Counted from the stretch's first letter, positions 23,855-36,362 are shown. The stretch: 64,000 nt of DNA from Chamaecyparis obtusa (GCA_027943335.1 BSBK01006347.1:1291001-1355000), one strand, 5' to 3'. A program made the numbers and translations. Notes: generated from the sequence alone by a model not told the origin.

Positions 23855-24062
23855 CAGTGTCGAAAACCCACAGTGTTTCTAAAAATCCATGATGTTTTCG
23901 GTATGTTTGAAAACATTCATTGTTTTCGACATTGTGCCTTCCAACTTTGGTGCGCTTATCTTTTGGTCTACATGGAAACTCTGTGTGTTTTCGGTCTTTT
24001 GCTATGTCAAGCCTTGTGTGTTTTCAATCTTTTCCATCAGAAACCCTGCGTGTTTTCGTCCT
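23855..24062 (+). repeat. Degenerate minisatellite, TGTGTTTTCGGTC motif
   Basis: A phrase of the type TGTGTGTTTTCGGTCTTT recurs at about 23889, 23920, 23978, 24014 and 24045, with a related CACAGTGTTTC at 23870. Spacing is about 30-55 bases. It makes several overlapping reading frames with Cys-Val-Phe phrases, which are repeat artefacts and not genes. Confidence 0.65.
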
Positions 24063-24150
24063 TACAGTTTCCTGTTTGCTGGTGTTCTCTAACTGCGCAA
24101 GTGCGATGGGTGGTGGGCCTAGGTTTTCAAAGGCTCTTCACTGATTGGTT

Positions 24151-24196
24151 GTCGCATGGCCGCATGTCAGACTTTTCTGACATGCAATCATGCGAC
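24151..24196. repeat. Hairpin 1 of 6
   Basis: Arms GTCGCATG...GCATGTCAGA and TCTGACATGC...CATGCGAC pair around a short CTTT loop, with a three-base internal mismatch. Confidence 0.85.
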
Positions 24197-24517
24197 CGCT
24201 TGCCACCTGTTCACGTGGGTCCTAGTTCTTCCTGTTGTTCGGCTGACTGGTGGTTATGTTTTCATTCTGCAACTTGGTGACTTGTGGTTATCTCCTGGTC
24301 GCTGGTTTCTAGCGGTTAATCCCTTAACATTCAGTGACCTAGCGGGCGATCTATTTCTCTTTAGTCGCGTAATCTCTTCATTCTTGGTGGTTAGCGGCTA
24401 GCATCTCACGACCTAGTGAGCAGTTAGTCGCGTAGTCGTTGAATGCTTGACGGTTGGTCCGTGGGTCCCTAGTTCTTTTCATTGCCCGATGTCAGAGATT
24501 GAAGATCTACGGTCGGC

Positions 24518-24558
24518 GTGTGATCGCATGGAATATTCTCACCCCATACGATCATGCA
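24518..24558. repeat. Hairpin 2 of 6 (weaker)
   Basis: GTGTGATCGCATGG pairs with CCATACGATCATGCAC apart from a small bulge and one mismatch. The core is related to the other hairpins. Confidence 0.65.
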
Positions 24559-24640
24559 CCCACCGTCCGATTGGGTGCCAATGGGTTTGGTGATGTGGGC
24601 CCACTGTCAGCGGTGGTGATGTGGCGGCCTTTGGTTGGCT

Positions 24641-24686
24641 GTCGCATGATCACATAGCCCATTTTTTGGCTATGTGATCATGCGAC
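24641..24686. repeat. Hairpin 3 of 6, perfect 19-bp arms
   Basis: GTCGCATGATCACATAGCC (24641-24659) and its exact reverse complement (24668-24686) flank an 8-base loop. It is the cleanest of the set. Confidence 0.95.
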
Positions 24687-24858
24687 CGGTCGACACGTGT
24701 CCCTGGGGCCCGGTGGTAGGTGGTAGTATGGCATCCACGGTGGTGACGTGCTGAGTTCCAATTGGTTGTCGGTATGCCCGGTGGCAGGGGGTTTGCGGTG
24801 GGACCCATGTTTGCAGTGCCCGAGCATGTTTGGCATTCAGCGATGAATGCTAACGGTT

Positions 24859-24906
24859 AGTCGCATGTACACATAGCCTTTTTCAAGGCTATGTGATCAT
24901 GCGACT
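24859..24906. repeat. Hairpin 4 of 6
   Basis: 22-base arms with the same core as hairpin 3 (GTCGCATG..CACATAGCC), two mismatches in the middle and a TTTC loop. Confidence 0.9.
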
Positions 24907-24964
24907 GATGTTTTGCGTTAAGACTTAGCGACGGCGGTTGTGCTGGCAGTTTCAGATTGCAGGT

Positions 24965-25011
24965 TGTCGCATGTTTGCATACCCTGTCCCCGGGCTATGC
25001 AATCATGTGAC
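24965..25011. repeat. Hairpin 5 of 6
   Basis: GTCGCATGTTTGCATA pairs with TATGCAATCATGTGAC with two mismatches. The loop is GC-rich (CCTGTCCCCGGGC). Confidence 0.8.
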
Positions 25012-25162
25012 TAACCGTCTAACGTCACGGTTGTGGAGTTAGGGCGGGTCCACTGTGCGGGTCTTGCCAGCGTGCTTGATTTTGATTGGTCGGCGACTGG
25101 TGATGGGGCCAAGGACTTCTCAGGGTGGTTTGTGGTCAGCATTGTGCGGTTAAGAAGCCACA

Positions 25163-25208
25163 GTCGCATGATTGCAAAGGTTAGTTTGGTGCCTTGCGAT
25201 CATGCGAC
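25163..25208. repeat. Hairpin 6 of 6
   Basis: GTCGCATGATTGCAAAGG pairs with CCTTGCGATCATGCGAC, with a mismatch and a one-base bulge, around a loop of about 11 bases. Confidence 0.85.
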
Positions 25209-26476
25209 CAAGCACATATATAGCCTGGTTTCCTGTGGTGATGAAGTTCATAACCGTGTGATGGCGCAACAAAGGGAAAACAGTTAAAGAGCATAAAGCC
25301 CATGAAATGCAAGGTGACCGTTGCTTTTCAAATTTGATTCTTGCAGAGAGTTTTTGCAACAAGAAGTACCAAAATTTATGGTTTCTTCAGTGGATTTTGA
25401 TTGGTTTGGTGGCACCAGTGGTTGCAAAGTGGTCTAGAGTCCTATTACTTGTTTGCAAAGACTTTTGTGCCGTATGAAGGACTATTTTGATGCTCGTAAT
25501 TATAGATTTTGTTTGAGATTTTTCTCTCTCTGGATTGCTTGGTTTCCTGCCCTTGCAGTAAATTTTGATGTAATTTTGATTGGTGTGGTGGGTGAAACCC
25601 TAGCCTTAGCTGTCCGTAGCTTGTTGCAACTTGTTATGGGTTTCCAAGGTAGCTAATGGTATAAAGTGTCGAATTTTTGACTTGTTGAGGGTTCCATTCT
25701 TTTGGTTCCACTAGGAAATAGAAAACTCTGTCGCATTGCATGTAGGCTGAATAGAATTTTTGGAAGTTTTTTGCAGGTTATTGAATTGGTTTGATCTCTA
25801 TCCTACTTTGATCATGTACATGACTCATCATACTTAATATAATTGTCTCATGTTTACAAGTCTCTCCTTGGTGTCATTCATGTGAGTTTTGGATTTTTTG
25901 ATCCATTGCATAGGGTTGTCTCTGCATATGTTCTTGTCTTTAGTTCTTGATCTAGGATCAAGTGAAATTTTCTTTAGAAGGGACATAGATTCATCTTGGT
26001 TGTCTACAGAAGGATCTTATAAGTAGTGGATGGGCTGGAACGTTTATATTTATGGCTATGAGTCTTTGACAACAATTGGTTCATGTTTCATTGTTTGTAT
26101 GTGAGGTCTGCCCAATGGATAATGGCACTGATCAAGGGATAGTATATTCAGTTGAGTCCAATGTTTGATGGGTTTTGGCTATTTCTTGCATTTCTATATA
26201 TCAATACCATCACCAGTAATACCCTTCACAAGACCATTTTATCTTGCATAGTAGAGTTGATTCAATGAATGCTTGGTTAGCATTTAGCAATCCTTTACTA
26301 TGATCTGCCTTATGAATCCAGAAGTATAGGGTGTGTAGTGAGTTTGAATTTTGTCTAGATTAGGTGCACTCGCCTTGGTTTTGCAGAGCTAGAAGCAGAA
26401 GAGGGCATATTAAGACCCTATAGTTGGTCCAGTTGCTTTGCAAAGCTTTCACACTTGGATTTAACCAATCCTAACA

Positions 26477-29400
26477 TCAGTCTCAAGGCATATTGGCAGC
26501 CCTAAGTGGCATAAGCATTTTCAAACACCAACAGAGAGCATATCGTATAGGTTGCATCTACCAAAAATTGAAGGTGACCAGAGCACTTGATTCACAGAGA
26601 ATGGTGATATTTAAAATGAGCCTCAAGATTTTTATTGACACATAGAAATGGTATCTAGCCACACGCTAAATTAATAAGCATCGAGAAAAACCCCAAAGAA
26701 ATAGAAAAGCAATATAGAATTCAATTAGGAAACAAAACATTTTACCCCATTTACATCTTAACAAGATTAACATAGACAGTGAAAATAAATATATTCTTAA
26801 TAAAGTTAGATCATTAACACATATCTAAATCCAAATCCAAATGAGAAACACATAAATTCAACAAGGCCTTTTAGAAAATTACAAAAAGAAAAGGGAACCT
26901 GATAACACACCTTGACTGGATTTGTCAAGCTAAGACCAAGATTGTTCCAAAGTTGGGACTTCTTTTTATTTTCCTTCCTTACAGTTATGTAACAGAGGAA
27001 GCGTAATATTCCACTTTTGAGTTGTGAAAAACTGATCATAACAGAAGATTGTAGGGAAGGTGATCATTAATAATATCCATCAAATCATATTTCAGTGGAC
27101 CTCTTGGTTCATTCTAGTTGAGATCCCAGTACCCTATGTGTGTTTCCAAATATAGAGTCTACATTAAGCTATTTATACCACCATATTGAATGTCATCCGC
27201 ACAACCTCCTGGTTTCGACAATGTCACCATTACAATACCATTGTCTAATACCACATGATTTTTTAAAACACTCAATACCATGTCTTCGTACTCCATTAAA
27301 GAATGAATTGGGGAGTGGTGTGGTAGAGAATGAAAATTATGCCATATCTATATCCTACCAGCACTAGACTGGACTCCCGTCTCTAGGCTGTAGGCTCTAC
27401 TTTTAATACATAATATGCATATCTAGCTATGTTTTTGGCATGATAAGAATGCAATGAATGCCAATAAAAATTTTAACACAACCATTACACTGAGGCTGAC
27501 GAGCACTCAACTCATACTGGGGATTTGAACGTGTGCTATCTATCCCTTTATTCCCCCCCTAACCTCTCATTTTTCTCCAGATACATCTATAGATGGGGCT
27601 TCCATGCCACTAGTTTAGGAGGAAATTAAGAGTCAAATAAAAGTTCTTGTCTGCCATAATTATTTCTTTGTTGAGCGAATATTTTCCCGCTTCCAACTCA
27701 TCCCCTAAATCTTAGGATATAACTAATATGGTTTTTTTTTTAAATGGGTTGTGACATCCTTCCCCCCCTAAATAATGCATCCTCCCAATGCATCAATTTA
27801 ACTTTGTAGTCCTATCTAAAGAAAAATCAAGAAACTCACACTTTACAAGATTTATAATTTAACTCCCATTATTCAAATATTCAAGATAATGCATAATCCC
27901 AAAGTCATCACGCGCGGGGGGTAGGGGGCCTCTAGGCCCTATTACAAAAAGACTAGGCATGTTACGTAGAATAAGTAAGTTCCACAACACCATTCAATGG
28001 TGGCCCTTAGGGAATAACTAGAATATGGCAGCCCGAGGGATCGGAGAACCCACTTTCAAATTTCAACATAAAATCAACAAGATTCAAATTCGTTTATTAA
28101 TGTAAAGTTTAAAAAAAATCGGTAATGCATTCTAGTAAGTACATGCACGAAAAACAAATACATTTGGAGAAAAAACAAACACACTTGTATCATAATTATT
28201 TTAGGAACATTTTCTATGTGAGTGTGTGAATTCAATTACTAACCTTTAGTTTTTACAAGGTTAGAGTTACCTCTCTCCGACAATATTCCCCCTATATTAT
28301 AATGTGTCGTTCCATCTGTGCACACATAGGAACAACATCAAAGCATTAGTACATGTTTTTAAGCATAATCAAGATATATCATTCCTCCTAATTCTTTTAG
28401 ACATAAATCTGCATAATACACTTGATTTATAAAATAACACACACCTACCTGTGCTTCTTACCATACATTGGCATCATGTTGAATTGATCAAGGTATTGAA
28501 TACTTCGTATCAAATTCTTGTCATACTTATATGTAGACTATTATAATATTTTTAGTTCAATCAAATACCAATTCCTCATGGAAGAAAATTTCCATTGGTA
28601 AATATTCAAGAATAAAGATAATCATTGAAAAACTACAAATGGTCAACTAATAAGTTCTAAACCTTAACCTAATCATAAGTAAATAAATCATTCATACGTA
28701 CCATCTAACATGTGGTACTTACTAGGTGAAAAAGTCATCCGTCCACTTCACAAAGCACCTGAAAAGGTTAGTGGATCCATTTTTCCATTTATGTGATCTA
28801 GGCCCTCATGCCCATCTTGTCACAATAATATTTCAAATAAATTTTTATTATCTGTAAAAAAATACAAGTCCTACCAATCTTACATCTTAACATGAATAAG
28901 CATTCATATTTTCATGAATATAATTCTAGTGTGCTTCATCTAAGCATAAACATCCTAATTAATCATAATAATTCATCACCATATAAAATCAACGCATCAA
29001 TATATGTTACACATCTATAACAATGCATCCATAAAAGTAACCATAAAGGTCAATCATGAAATAAGACACTTAATTGTACAATTGGACATCTATCCTTCTA
29101 TAAGTCCCCTATCTCCTATTCCATCGGATAGTCAGTCATCCATCTGCAAATCTTGAGACTAGAGTGTGGCACAAATGCTTGTCCGTTCTATCCACAAAGT
29201 CTTACGCTTCCTTGGGATTCTACCTACTCGCAGAATTCCCAACCCTACAATGCCCAACAAATAAAAGGCAGGGGGTTTCCTGTGCGGCCATGAAACTTTC
29301 TATTATTCATGGATGGGGCAGGGAGATGGAACATGGGCAGCATATTTATGAAAACATATGCGAACAAGCTTTGGCCAAAGCATCTTTTGATCACCAGGAA

Positions 29401-31142
29401 TGAAAACTGGCAGGTAGAGAAACATCCCTTTCTACCTTTCCCTGTTTACTTCTTCCACATTAGCACCCTCACTGGAAGGTAAGCTTTCCAATACACATAC
29501 ATAGTACAAAAATGATACAAACACAAGTATAACATTTATTTCCTTCCATTTATTATTGCGTTAACAAAAGCATAAAAGTCATACAACAATTCAACTAGTC
29601 TTATGAATTATGCCTTTCATCACGAGAAATCATAACACATCATAAGCAGTCATGTAAGAATAAAGTGTTGACCATTGTTTCAAAACACCAATAGTTCTTC
29701 ATAACCAAATAATTCTATTCCATTTCTATAAAAATATGTCAACCTACTCGTCAATCATCAAATGCATCAACTAGTACACATCTAATTCAAACACCTCATG
29801 ATATTTTCTTTGAAGGTCTTAAATATAATCATCCAAGTGCTAGTAATATATTGTTATTGTCAAAAAGATGTATTTTCAATGGATTCCATCATTCCATGAA
29901 TATCCATGCAATTCTCCTCATAGCATCAAAACTCACATCAAAGAATATCAACCAATGTTAATTATTTCATAAATTAAATTTGTAATATACACAACCATTT
30001 GCATGTCAATTCAGTTTGATCATTTCATAATAGTTGAAACATATTTTAAGTAACATATGAATACAAGATTAGGAATGGTATTTTCTTTGCAATCTACTCC
30101 CTTTTACAATCTATCAGTGTTGCACGTTGAACATGAAAGATGACAGCACTTCACATCATAGGACTAGCAACATAAAACACATATCCTAGCCACCACAAGA
30201 TCATAAGAAATTACAATATTCAAAGTTCACAAATTTTGATTCAAAACCTCAAGGGTCATAAGAAAAATCAAAAGAAATGTGAACAAAAATCTCAATTGAT
30301 TGAAAAACTCAAAATTGGTGGCTAGATGGTCACAAGAGAACTTAAAGTTCCAAACTAGCCCTTCACCACTTACAAAGTTTATCAAGTTCAAATAAAACAT
30401 CAACTGAAAACCAAAACACATTTACAGAGTGACTAACACTAGCCACAAGGAGGGAGTAGAAGCTACACGTCACCTTGCATCCAAGGTATGCTAAAGAACA
30501 TGACCATACTTCTAGAACATAAATCTCAAAAATTACATCATCATGTGGTAACACATTCAATTGGTTAATACAACATAGAATGTTTAATTGTCTCTTTTCT
30601 TTTTGAAATCTCAAGCATTTCTAGGTAAGACATATAATATATTTTCACAAATTTTCTACGAGTTTTTATTTCATATAAAACAAGTTGAATTCTTCTTCCC
30701 CAAGACTTTCACAAGGATCTAGTATTAAAATCATTTCATAACACATGCAAAAATACATTGCAATAAGACATATTTCCATCTTTTATCACAAGCCAACTCC
30801 TAAATTTTGGCAAGCAATCATACCTTTATTGCATATCCATCATCATTTAATTAAACAAAATCTTATAGAATTTTATCTTCTTTCTTTGTTGCACTAATGT
30901 AGAGAAATAGGAATTAAATTTTTAAGTGTATCTCACACACAATGTACCTCATAATTTTTCCTATATTATAACATTTTACAATATGAAACACAAAGAAATC
31001 ACACCACTCAAAGGTAAACAGTTGTCAATCTCACACAACTGTATCAAACTTTCATAGTTTCAAGAGCATCTAGGGACATTCAAAAAATTTCACACATGTA
31101 AGAAGTATTGTCCCTAAAGTGTCCATTTCCCACTTTTATAAC
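26477..31142. other. AT-rich retroelement debris, no gene seen
   Basis: No domain is recognisable. Around 27751-27771 the minus strand reads a G-run (GGGGGGGAAGGA) followed by TGTCACAACCC, which looks like a PPT and LTR start of an old minus-strand LTR element, with its LTR extending left. C-rich runs also occur at 27553 and 27912. Short open stretches here (29164-29403, 30363-30614) have no supportable identity. Confidence 0.4.
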
Positions 31143-33818
31143 ACAAAACAAGGAAGACACACAAAAGGGAACTGGTGTTTCCCAATCAGTCAGTTATCAT
31201 TACCGTTATGAAAGAGCATTAAGTCAAAGATGAAACATGGCTATAGCCAAAGGAGCAATGAACAATGAAAATACCAATTAATCAATAATCATGAAAATAC
31301 CAATTAATTAGTAATTGTTATGAAAGAGTATTGATTGAAAGATGTAACATAGCTACAAGTAGAAGATAAATGAGCAATGAAAATACAGTATTGCTATTAT
31401 GAATGTAAAAGTGAAAATAGAGTTTGGATCCTTAATGGAAAAAGTGAAAATAGAGTTAAGATCTTTAATGGCATATGAAGATTAGTAGTTTGGGCTTTCA
31501 AACTTGACTGTAATATGATTTATGTAGTCTAATGTGAATACAATTAACAAGGGTGTCCTGAAGTTAGAAAATCTCATATTTATATACATGTTAAAAGTGC
31601 AACAACAAGGCAGAGGCCTTAGTCTTCCATTTCTGTAGTCGCTTGCAAATTTCTCTGAATTTCAGCATCTTCTCAAATTGGATACCGTTCTGGCAATACA
31701 TTTATCAGCAATAAATAGAGTGAATTCCTAGGATTTAATTCTACTTCTCTTCTTGCTCCCTACAATTTTCAAACAATGGGACTGTTTTTAGATTTAGACT
31801 TTCATCTATGTCCTTAATAAATTAGGTGCAAATTCCAGTTCCTTATAACAATATCTAGAACATACTTTGCATTCCAAAAGTAGACCTCATAGTTATAGTC
31901 ATAGAAATACTAGAACTAAAGATGGAGAATCATGAAAAATAGAGTCATTCATTCCAATTCATATTAAGCATTCAATCCTCTTATTGAGAAAAAAAACATG
32001 GAAGAAAATTTACATAGAATCACAGATTCATTTTGTATGGATATTTCAAATATTTTTCATCAGCGATTTACAAACATGAATATGAATGAATGAGTTAGCA
32101 GAGCCACACGTACCCCAAACATGATGCAATAGGAAATTAAAAGGAGCTTCAAATTTTATCCACAAAATATAGGTATAAAGCCAAAGTGGATTAAACCACC
32201 CATACCCTATTCTAAAGCTCCCATTTTGGTACAAGCAGAGAGGACATTGACAAATAATTTGGCTTTATACCTGCCAATTACATTTATTTGAAATTTTCTA
32301 AAGCCATTTCAACAAATCCTCTTTCTGCAAAATATGCAAAGGCGAAAAGATGGATAACATATTTTCAAAATTATCAGTGCATCAAGTGGATTTAATATTA
32401 TTGGAGACTTTACTGTAAGTTGCATCAGAGTAGATTGGAATGAGTGAGAGAATCTTTTTTAAAATTTAAAACCCTAAAATATCTACCAGGCAAAGGAACG
32501 AGATATTAGCTGAATGTCAGCATAGAAAATAATCATACCTGATACAGTCTGCCTACACTAGATTAGGTAATGAATATGGAAACCTACAGAAGAAGAAATG
32601 TAAAACAGAAACTCACAGAAGAAGAAATGTAAAATAGGGGGAAAAAAATGGCTTGCATTCGAAATAGAAGGAAAACTGATACTTACTGATCGAGGGTTTT
32701 CAAATTGGTAATGCAGGAGAAACTATTGAAGCACACTAAAATCTATAGATGGGAATGAATGACAACGATGTTAATATAATAAAACATTAGGCCCAATCTC
32801 AGACATTTAGTTCCTACAAACGGAACAATCACGCGACACGTAGCCACTAGGACACAACCAAGCTTACATGCAAGATGCCACAAGAAACCTCCCGTGAATG
32901 ACATGTTCCCTTGCAAACTACCACGCTCCCATCCTTGCAGCCCTATTATTTCTCTAAAATTTCCCAGACAAAAAATGGAAAAGACTAGGAGGAAAAATGC
33001 ATAACCAATAGCAAAAAAAGAATTTATATTTCTGACAAGTGTTTAATTCTTAAATTTCTTCAACACTAGTTTTTGGCATGAATTTTCCATCTAAGGCAGT
33101 CAAAAACTTTAGTCTCCTGCCTTAACGCAGGGACTAATAACAAGCACTTGTACCTTTGAAGGGTGCAAGGGTTATGCCGATAATGTTATATATATTAAAT
33201 TCAATGTCATTATTTTGTTGATGTAGAAATTTTGGTTAACTTTATTTTTATTGTTTTTTCATCCTTCGTACCCATGGAATATACCGTGTTATACTTTTCC
33301 TTCACATAGGTTCATCCTTTCTTTTCAAAAAGTTATCTTCTCTACAAGTTTTACCATTATTTCTACACCCTATTTCATCCACATCGCACTTCACAAGCTC
33401 TTGGTCATAATAGATTGGGCTTTTATTGTCCTCCTCCAGAAGTATGGGTGTAGCAACATCATTGTCATTTTCATTAATGAAGCACAAATTGTTGTAGTGG
33501 TTTTCATCATGATATGAGAGATGAAGTGTGAGAATAACTGCGCTATCAAAATTGTAGATCTAGGATACCTGGCCCTTCAAGTGGTACACATGAATGTTGG
33601 TGTGTGTCACAATGGAGGATGCATAAATCTCACAATGATTTTCCCACGTTCCATCTTCTACCATTTTTTCATAGTATTTTTCAAAAGTCATTTCATCTTT
33701 TTGAGAAAAGAAAGGCTCAAAGTCTAAACGATGCTCCATAAAAGATGATCTTCTAGGGCTCTAAAGAAATAGTTTCCATCCGGTAGCATTTGCAACATTC
33801 TCATTTGCAATCCATTCC
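31143..33818. repeat. Family R repeat, copy 2
   Basis: Matches 18617-21278 across its length, including the OTU pseudogene at its right end. It starts abruptly within the family sequence (GGAAGACAC) and so lacks the left third seen in copy 1. Confidence 0.85.
33302..33815 (-). pseudogene. OTU-domain deubiquitinase pseudogene, copy 2
   Basis: Duplicate of the relic at 20711-21260. The motif here reads DGNYFFRALEDHL: the catalytic Cys codon has become Tyr (33769-33771). The HYNN segment with the catalytic His (33497-33499) and the tail FINENDNDVATPI remain. The upstream minus-strand sequence (EAQRNGLQMRMLQML) runs further than in copy 1, so copy 2 keeps a little more of the domain start. Confidence 0.8.
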
Positions 33819-34263
33819 TTTGAGCCTCTATTTCAAACCTACATATAAACCATAAGCATTTCATTTCAAAAGAGAATAATGTTATGTTCAACTATTCTGC
33901 AATGATCTCAACCTCTGCATAAATTATAGAATTCATTCAAATCTAATCACTAGAAAATATGAAGAAGATGAATTGTATAATGTATTTAAATGTAAGCCTA
34001 CATAATATGAATAATACAAATTGAAGTTACTGAACAAGTAGACAATAGAATTACCGCTTGAGGTGTAGGAGACAAATAGTTGTGGCCAGAAGTGATGAGA
34101 GCACCAGAGCTAAGGTTAATACATCTTTGGTAAGTTGTGAGTAGCAAGTAACAATATGTCTACTATATATATAGAAACCAATTATACATCTTTGGCATGT
34201 TGTAAGGAGAATGTAATAAGATGTATACTATATATAGAACACAATTTTATCTTACAAGCTTTG
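33819..34263. repeat. Unassigned stretch with an imperfect tandem duplication
   Basis: About 34121-34180 and 34187-34244 are diverged copies of one unit starting ATACATCTTTGG and ending ACTATATATAGAA. Each carries a TATA-like sequence. Nothing else is recognised. Confidence 0.55.

Positions 34264-34264
<1 letters not shown>

Positions 34265-34303
<39 letters not shown>
34265..34303. repeat. (CT)n microsatellite
   Basis: An uninterrupted CT run of about 39 bases. Confidence 0.98.
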
Positions 34304-34306
<3 letters not shown>

Positions 34307-34659
34307 ATTCAATATCTAGCACATAATAGAATTATATCTTCTTTAAGTGATGCTTATAAGTCACACTACATTAATCTAGATGAAAATACCTAATAATTTG
34401 ACATGACAATGGTAGAGTATAACTCCACAAGTCTTTCTTACTAATTCCAAAACATTTTAGATGCAATAACACCTTCACCATTCCACCTCATTTTCCTCTT
34501 TAAAACTATTATAACTTGAATAAAAAATTTATAACAAAAATTTAGAAAATGATATTCCCAAAAACATTTGGCTAATACTAAATCCATTTTAATTATATGA
34601 TGTAGTATTTCTTATGTCTAGAGATAATCATCTATTTTCCATATAATTGTATATGGATT

Positions 34660-35075
34660 ATTTTTCTTCTTGTTCTTGTTCTTCTCCTTCATCTTCTCCT
34701 TCTTCTACTTCTTCTTCTTCTTCTTCCCCTTTTTCCTCTTCTCCTCCTCCTCCTCCTCCTTTTGCACATTCCCTCCTTCTCCTCCTCCTTCTTCTCCTTC
34801 CCCTTCTCCTTCTTCTCCTTCGCCTTCTCCTCCTCAACCTTTTCTTTTTAGTATTCTCCTTCTCTATCTTTTGTACTTCTTGTCCTTTTCCTCCTACTCA
34901 TTTTCCTCTTCTTCATATTTTTCTTCTCCTATTTCTCCATCTTTTTCTTTCCTTCTATTTCTTCTTCTTTCTCTCATCCTTCTCTCTTATATCCTTTTTC
35001 TCAAACTTCTCCTCCTTCTCCTCCTTCTCCTTCTCCTCCTCTTTCCCCATCCTCTCCTCCTCCTTTGCCTTTCTG
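34660..35075. repeat. Polypyrimidine CTT/CTC tract
   Basis: About 400 bases made almost only of T and C on the plus strand. It leaves two long open frames of Ser, Phe, Leu and Pro (34647-35087, 34670-35131) that are low-complexity artefacts. Such tracts can form triplex DNA. Confidence 0.9.
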
Positions 35076-35499
35076 AAAATATACTAATAATTATCACGTA
35101 CTATGAATCCAAAGTATTGACTGGGTCATAGGTACACAATATCACTTGTATTGAGCTACTTTTCCTTTTGTCTTATTCTTCTCTACATCCCTCTACATAT
35201 CACCTAGTAGAACTCAGTACCTAGGAGTGACAAAACCAATGTCTCTTGGAGGCCTTACTTTATTGAATACTACCAAAACCACTAATCTTGAGAAGGTCTA
35301 TAAATAGATTTACAGTGAATATTATGCCTGGATTGCTTATTTGAAATATAAAACTTTTTGTAGTTATCATTCTATTATACTTTAGGAATGGAGTGCAAAA
35401 AATTCATTTGGAATATTGTGTGGCTATTGACAAATTATGTTCTTAATCATAAATGATAATATCAAATAGGTTTGATAGCTTTTGTTTGTAGTGGTTGAA

Positions 35500-35960
35500 T
35501 ATTAAAATCACCATCTCTCCTTCCTTTCTCTCTCTCCCTATTTATCCATCCCTATCCACCCTATCTATTTCTCTTTCTATTCACATATTTCTCAATCCCT
35601 CTATCTTTCTCCCTCCCTCTCTATTTTTCTCTCTACTTCTTTCTATATGTTTTTTGCTCTATTTTCTAATAGACCCCTTTAACTCTATAATTTTCTAAAA
35701 AACTATTATTGATATATATTCATCCTTCAGATTATCTTAATTTATGTGAGTATATTACTAAAATGGTAAATTTTATTTTTATGTCTTTCATAAAGCAACT
35801 CCCTCCCCAACAAGGCAGTTCACCTCTCCATATCTCTTCATATTTCTATAATTTGTTTTACTTGCTCTCTCCCCTCTCTCTTAACCTCTCCCTATATCTC
35901 TCTATCCCTATAACTATCATTTCCTATATGAAATGCACAACCTAGTTTTTTGAAAGAAAC
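35500..35960. repeat. CT-rich low-complexity DNA
   Basis: Interrupted CTCTC and CCCTCTCT stretches at 35513-35660 and 35865-35915, in AT-rich sequence. No gene is seen. Confidence 0.75.
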
Positions 35961-35973
35961 AATTAAAAATTGA

Positions 35974-36007
<34 letters not shown>

Positions 36008-36033
36008 ATTCATGCTCCATGTTTGTTAGTTTG

Positions 36034-36120
<87 letters not shown>
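35974..36120. repeat. (CT)n(CA)n and (TA)n microsatellites
   Basis: CT run 35974-35990, AC run 35991-36007, a 27-base spacer, then an uninterrupted TA run of 86 bases (36035-36120). Confidence 0.98.
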
Positions 36121-36121
<1 letters not shown>

Positions 36122-36227
36122 TTTCAAATTGAGGAAGTGATGTGAAAGAAATAGAATTAACACAAAGAAATAATTTCATTTCCCTTGCTAATCTTTGTAT
36201 GAAAAATATAAGGCAACTCACACAATC

Positions 36228-36362
36228 TTAATCCTATATCTAACTCTAATTTTAAGCCTAATTCTTATTGAACCCTAATTCTAACTATAATTTCTCGAAT
36301 TAAACCCTAACCTAACTTTAACCATTACTCGAATTACATAAAACCCTAATCTTAATTGGCAA
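36228..36362. repeat. Degenerate telomere-like repeats
   Basis: CCCTAA and variants (CCTAATTCT, AACCCTAATTCTAAC, AAACCCTAACCTAAC, AAACCCTAATC) recur at irregular spacing, related to the plant telomere unit CCCTAAA. This is an interstitial, decayed array, not a chromosome end. Confidence 0.6.

Larger units (their letters stand above)
23658..26476. mobile_element. Candidate solo LTR or other element with TGTTAGG/CCTAACA ends
   Basis: The block opens TGTTAGGCC and closes CCTAACA, so its ends are 7-bp inverted repeats of TG...CA form, 2.8 kb apart. It is clearly richer in G+C and CpG than both flanks over 23850-25300. It has no coding domain. No target-site duplication (GAGAG left, TCAGT right), PBS or PPT is seen. 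The boundaries are therefore a suggestion; the compositional contrast is real. Confidence 0.3.

Noticed and set aside
23873..24280. 135-codon plus-strand frame with repeated Cys-Val-Phe phrases
   Set aside because: It is produced by the TGTGTTTTCG minisatellite; two other frames are open at the same place.
24151..25208. CRISPR-like array reading of the spaced hairpins
   Set aside because: Spacing is irregular, the repeats are palindromic and variable, and the host is a plant.
27232..27256. Minus-strand ATGTGGTATTAGACA resembling a tRNA-Met PBS
   Set aside because: Two or more mismatches in the core and no LTR boundary beside it.
29164..29403. 79-codon plus-strand frame
   Set aside because: No recognisable domain, no partner copy, ordinary length for chance in this DNA.
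34647..35131. Two long overlapping plus-strand open frames (146 and 153 codons)
   Set aside because: They lie in a polypyrimidine tract and encode only Ser, Phe, Leu and Pro runs; stops are absent because of composition.
35892..36221. Minus-strand frame of 109 codons with an Ile-Tyr run
   Set aside because: Translation of the TA microsatellite.
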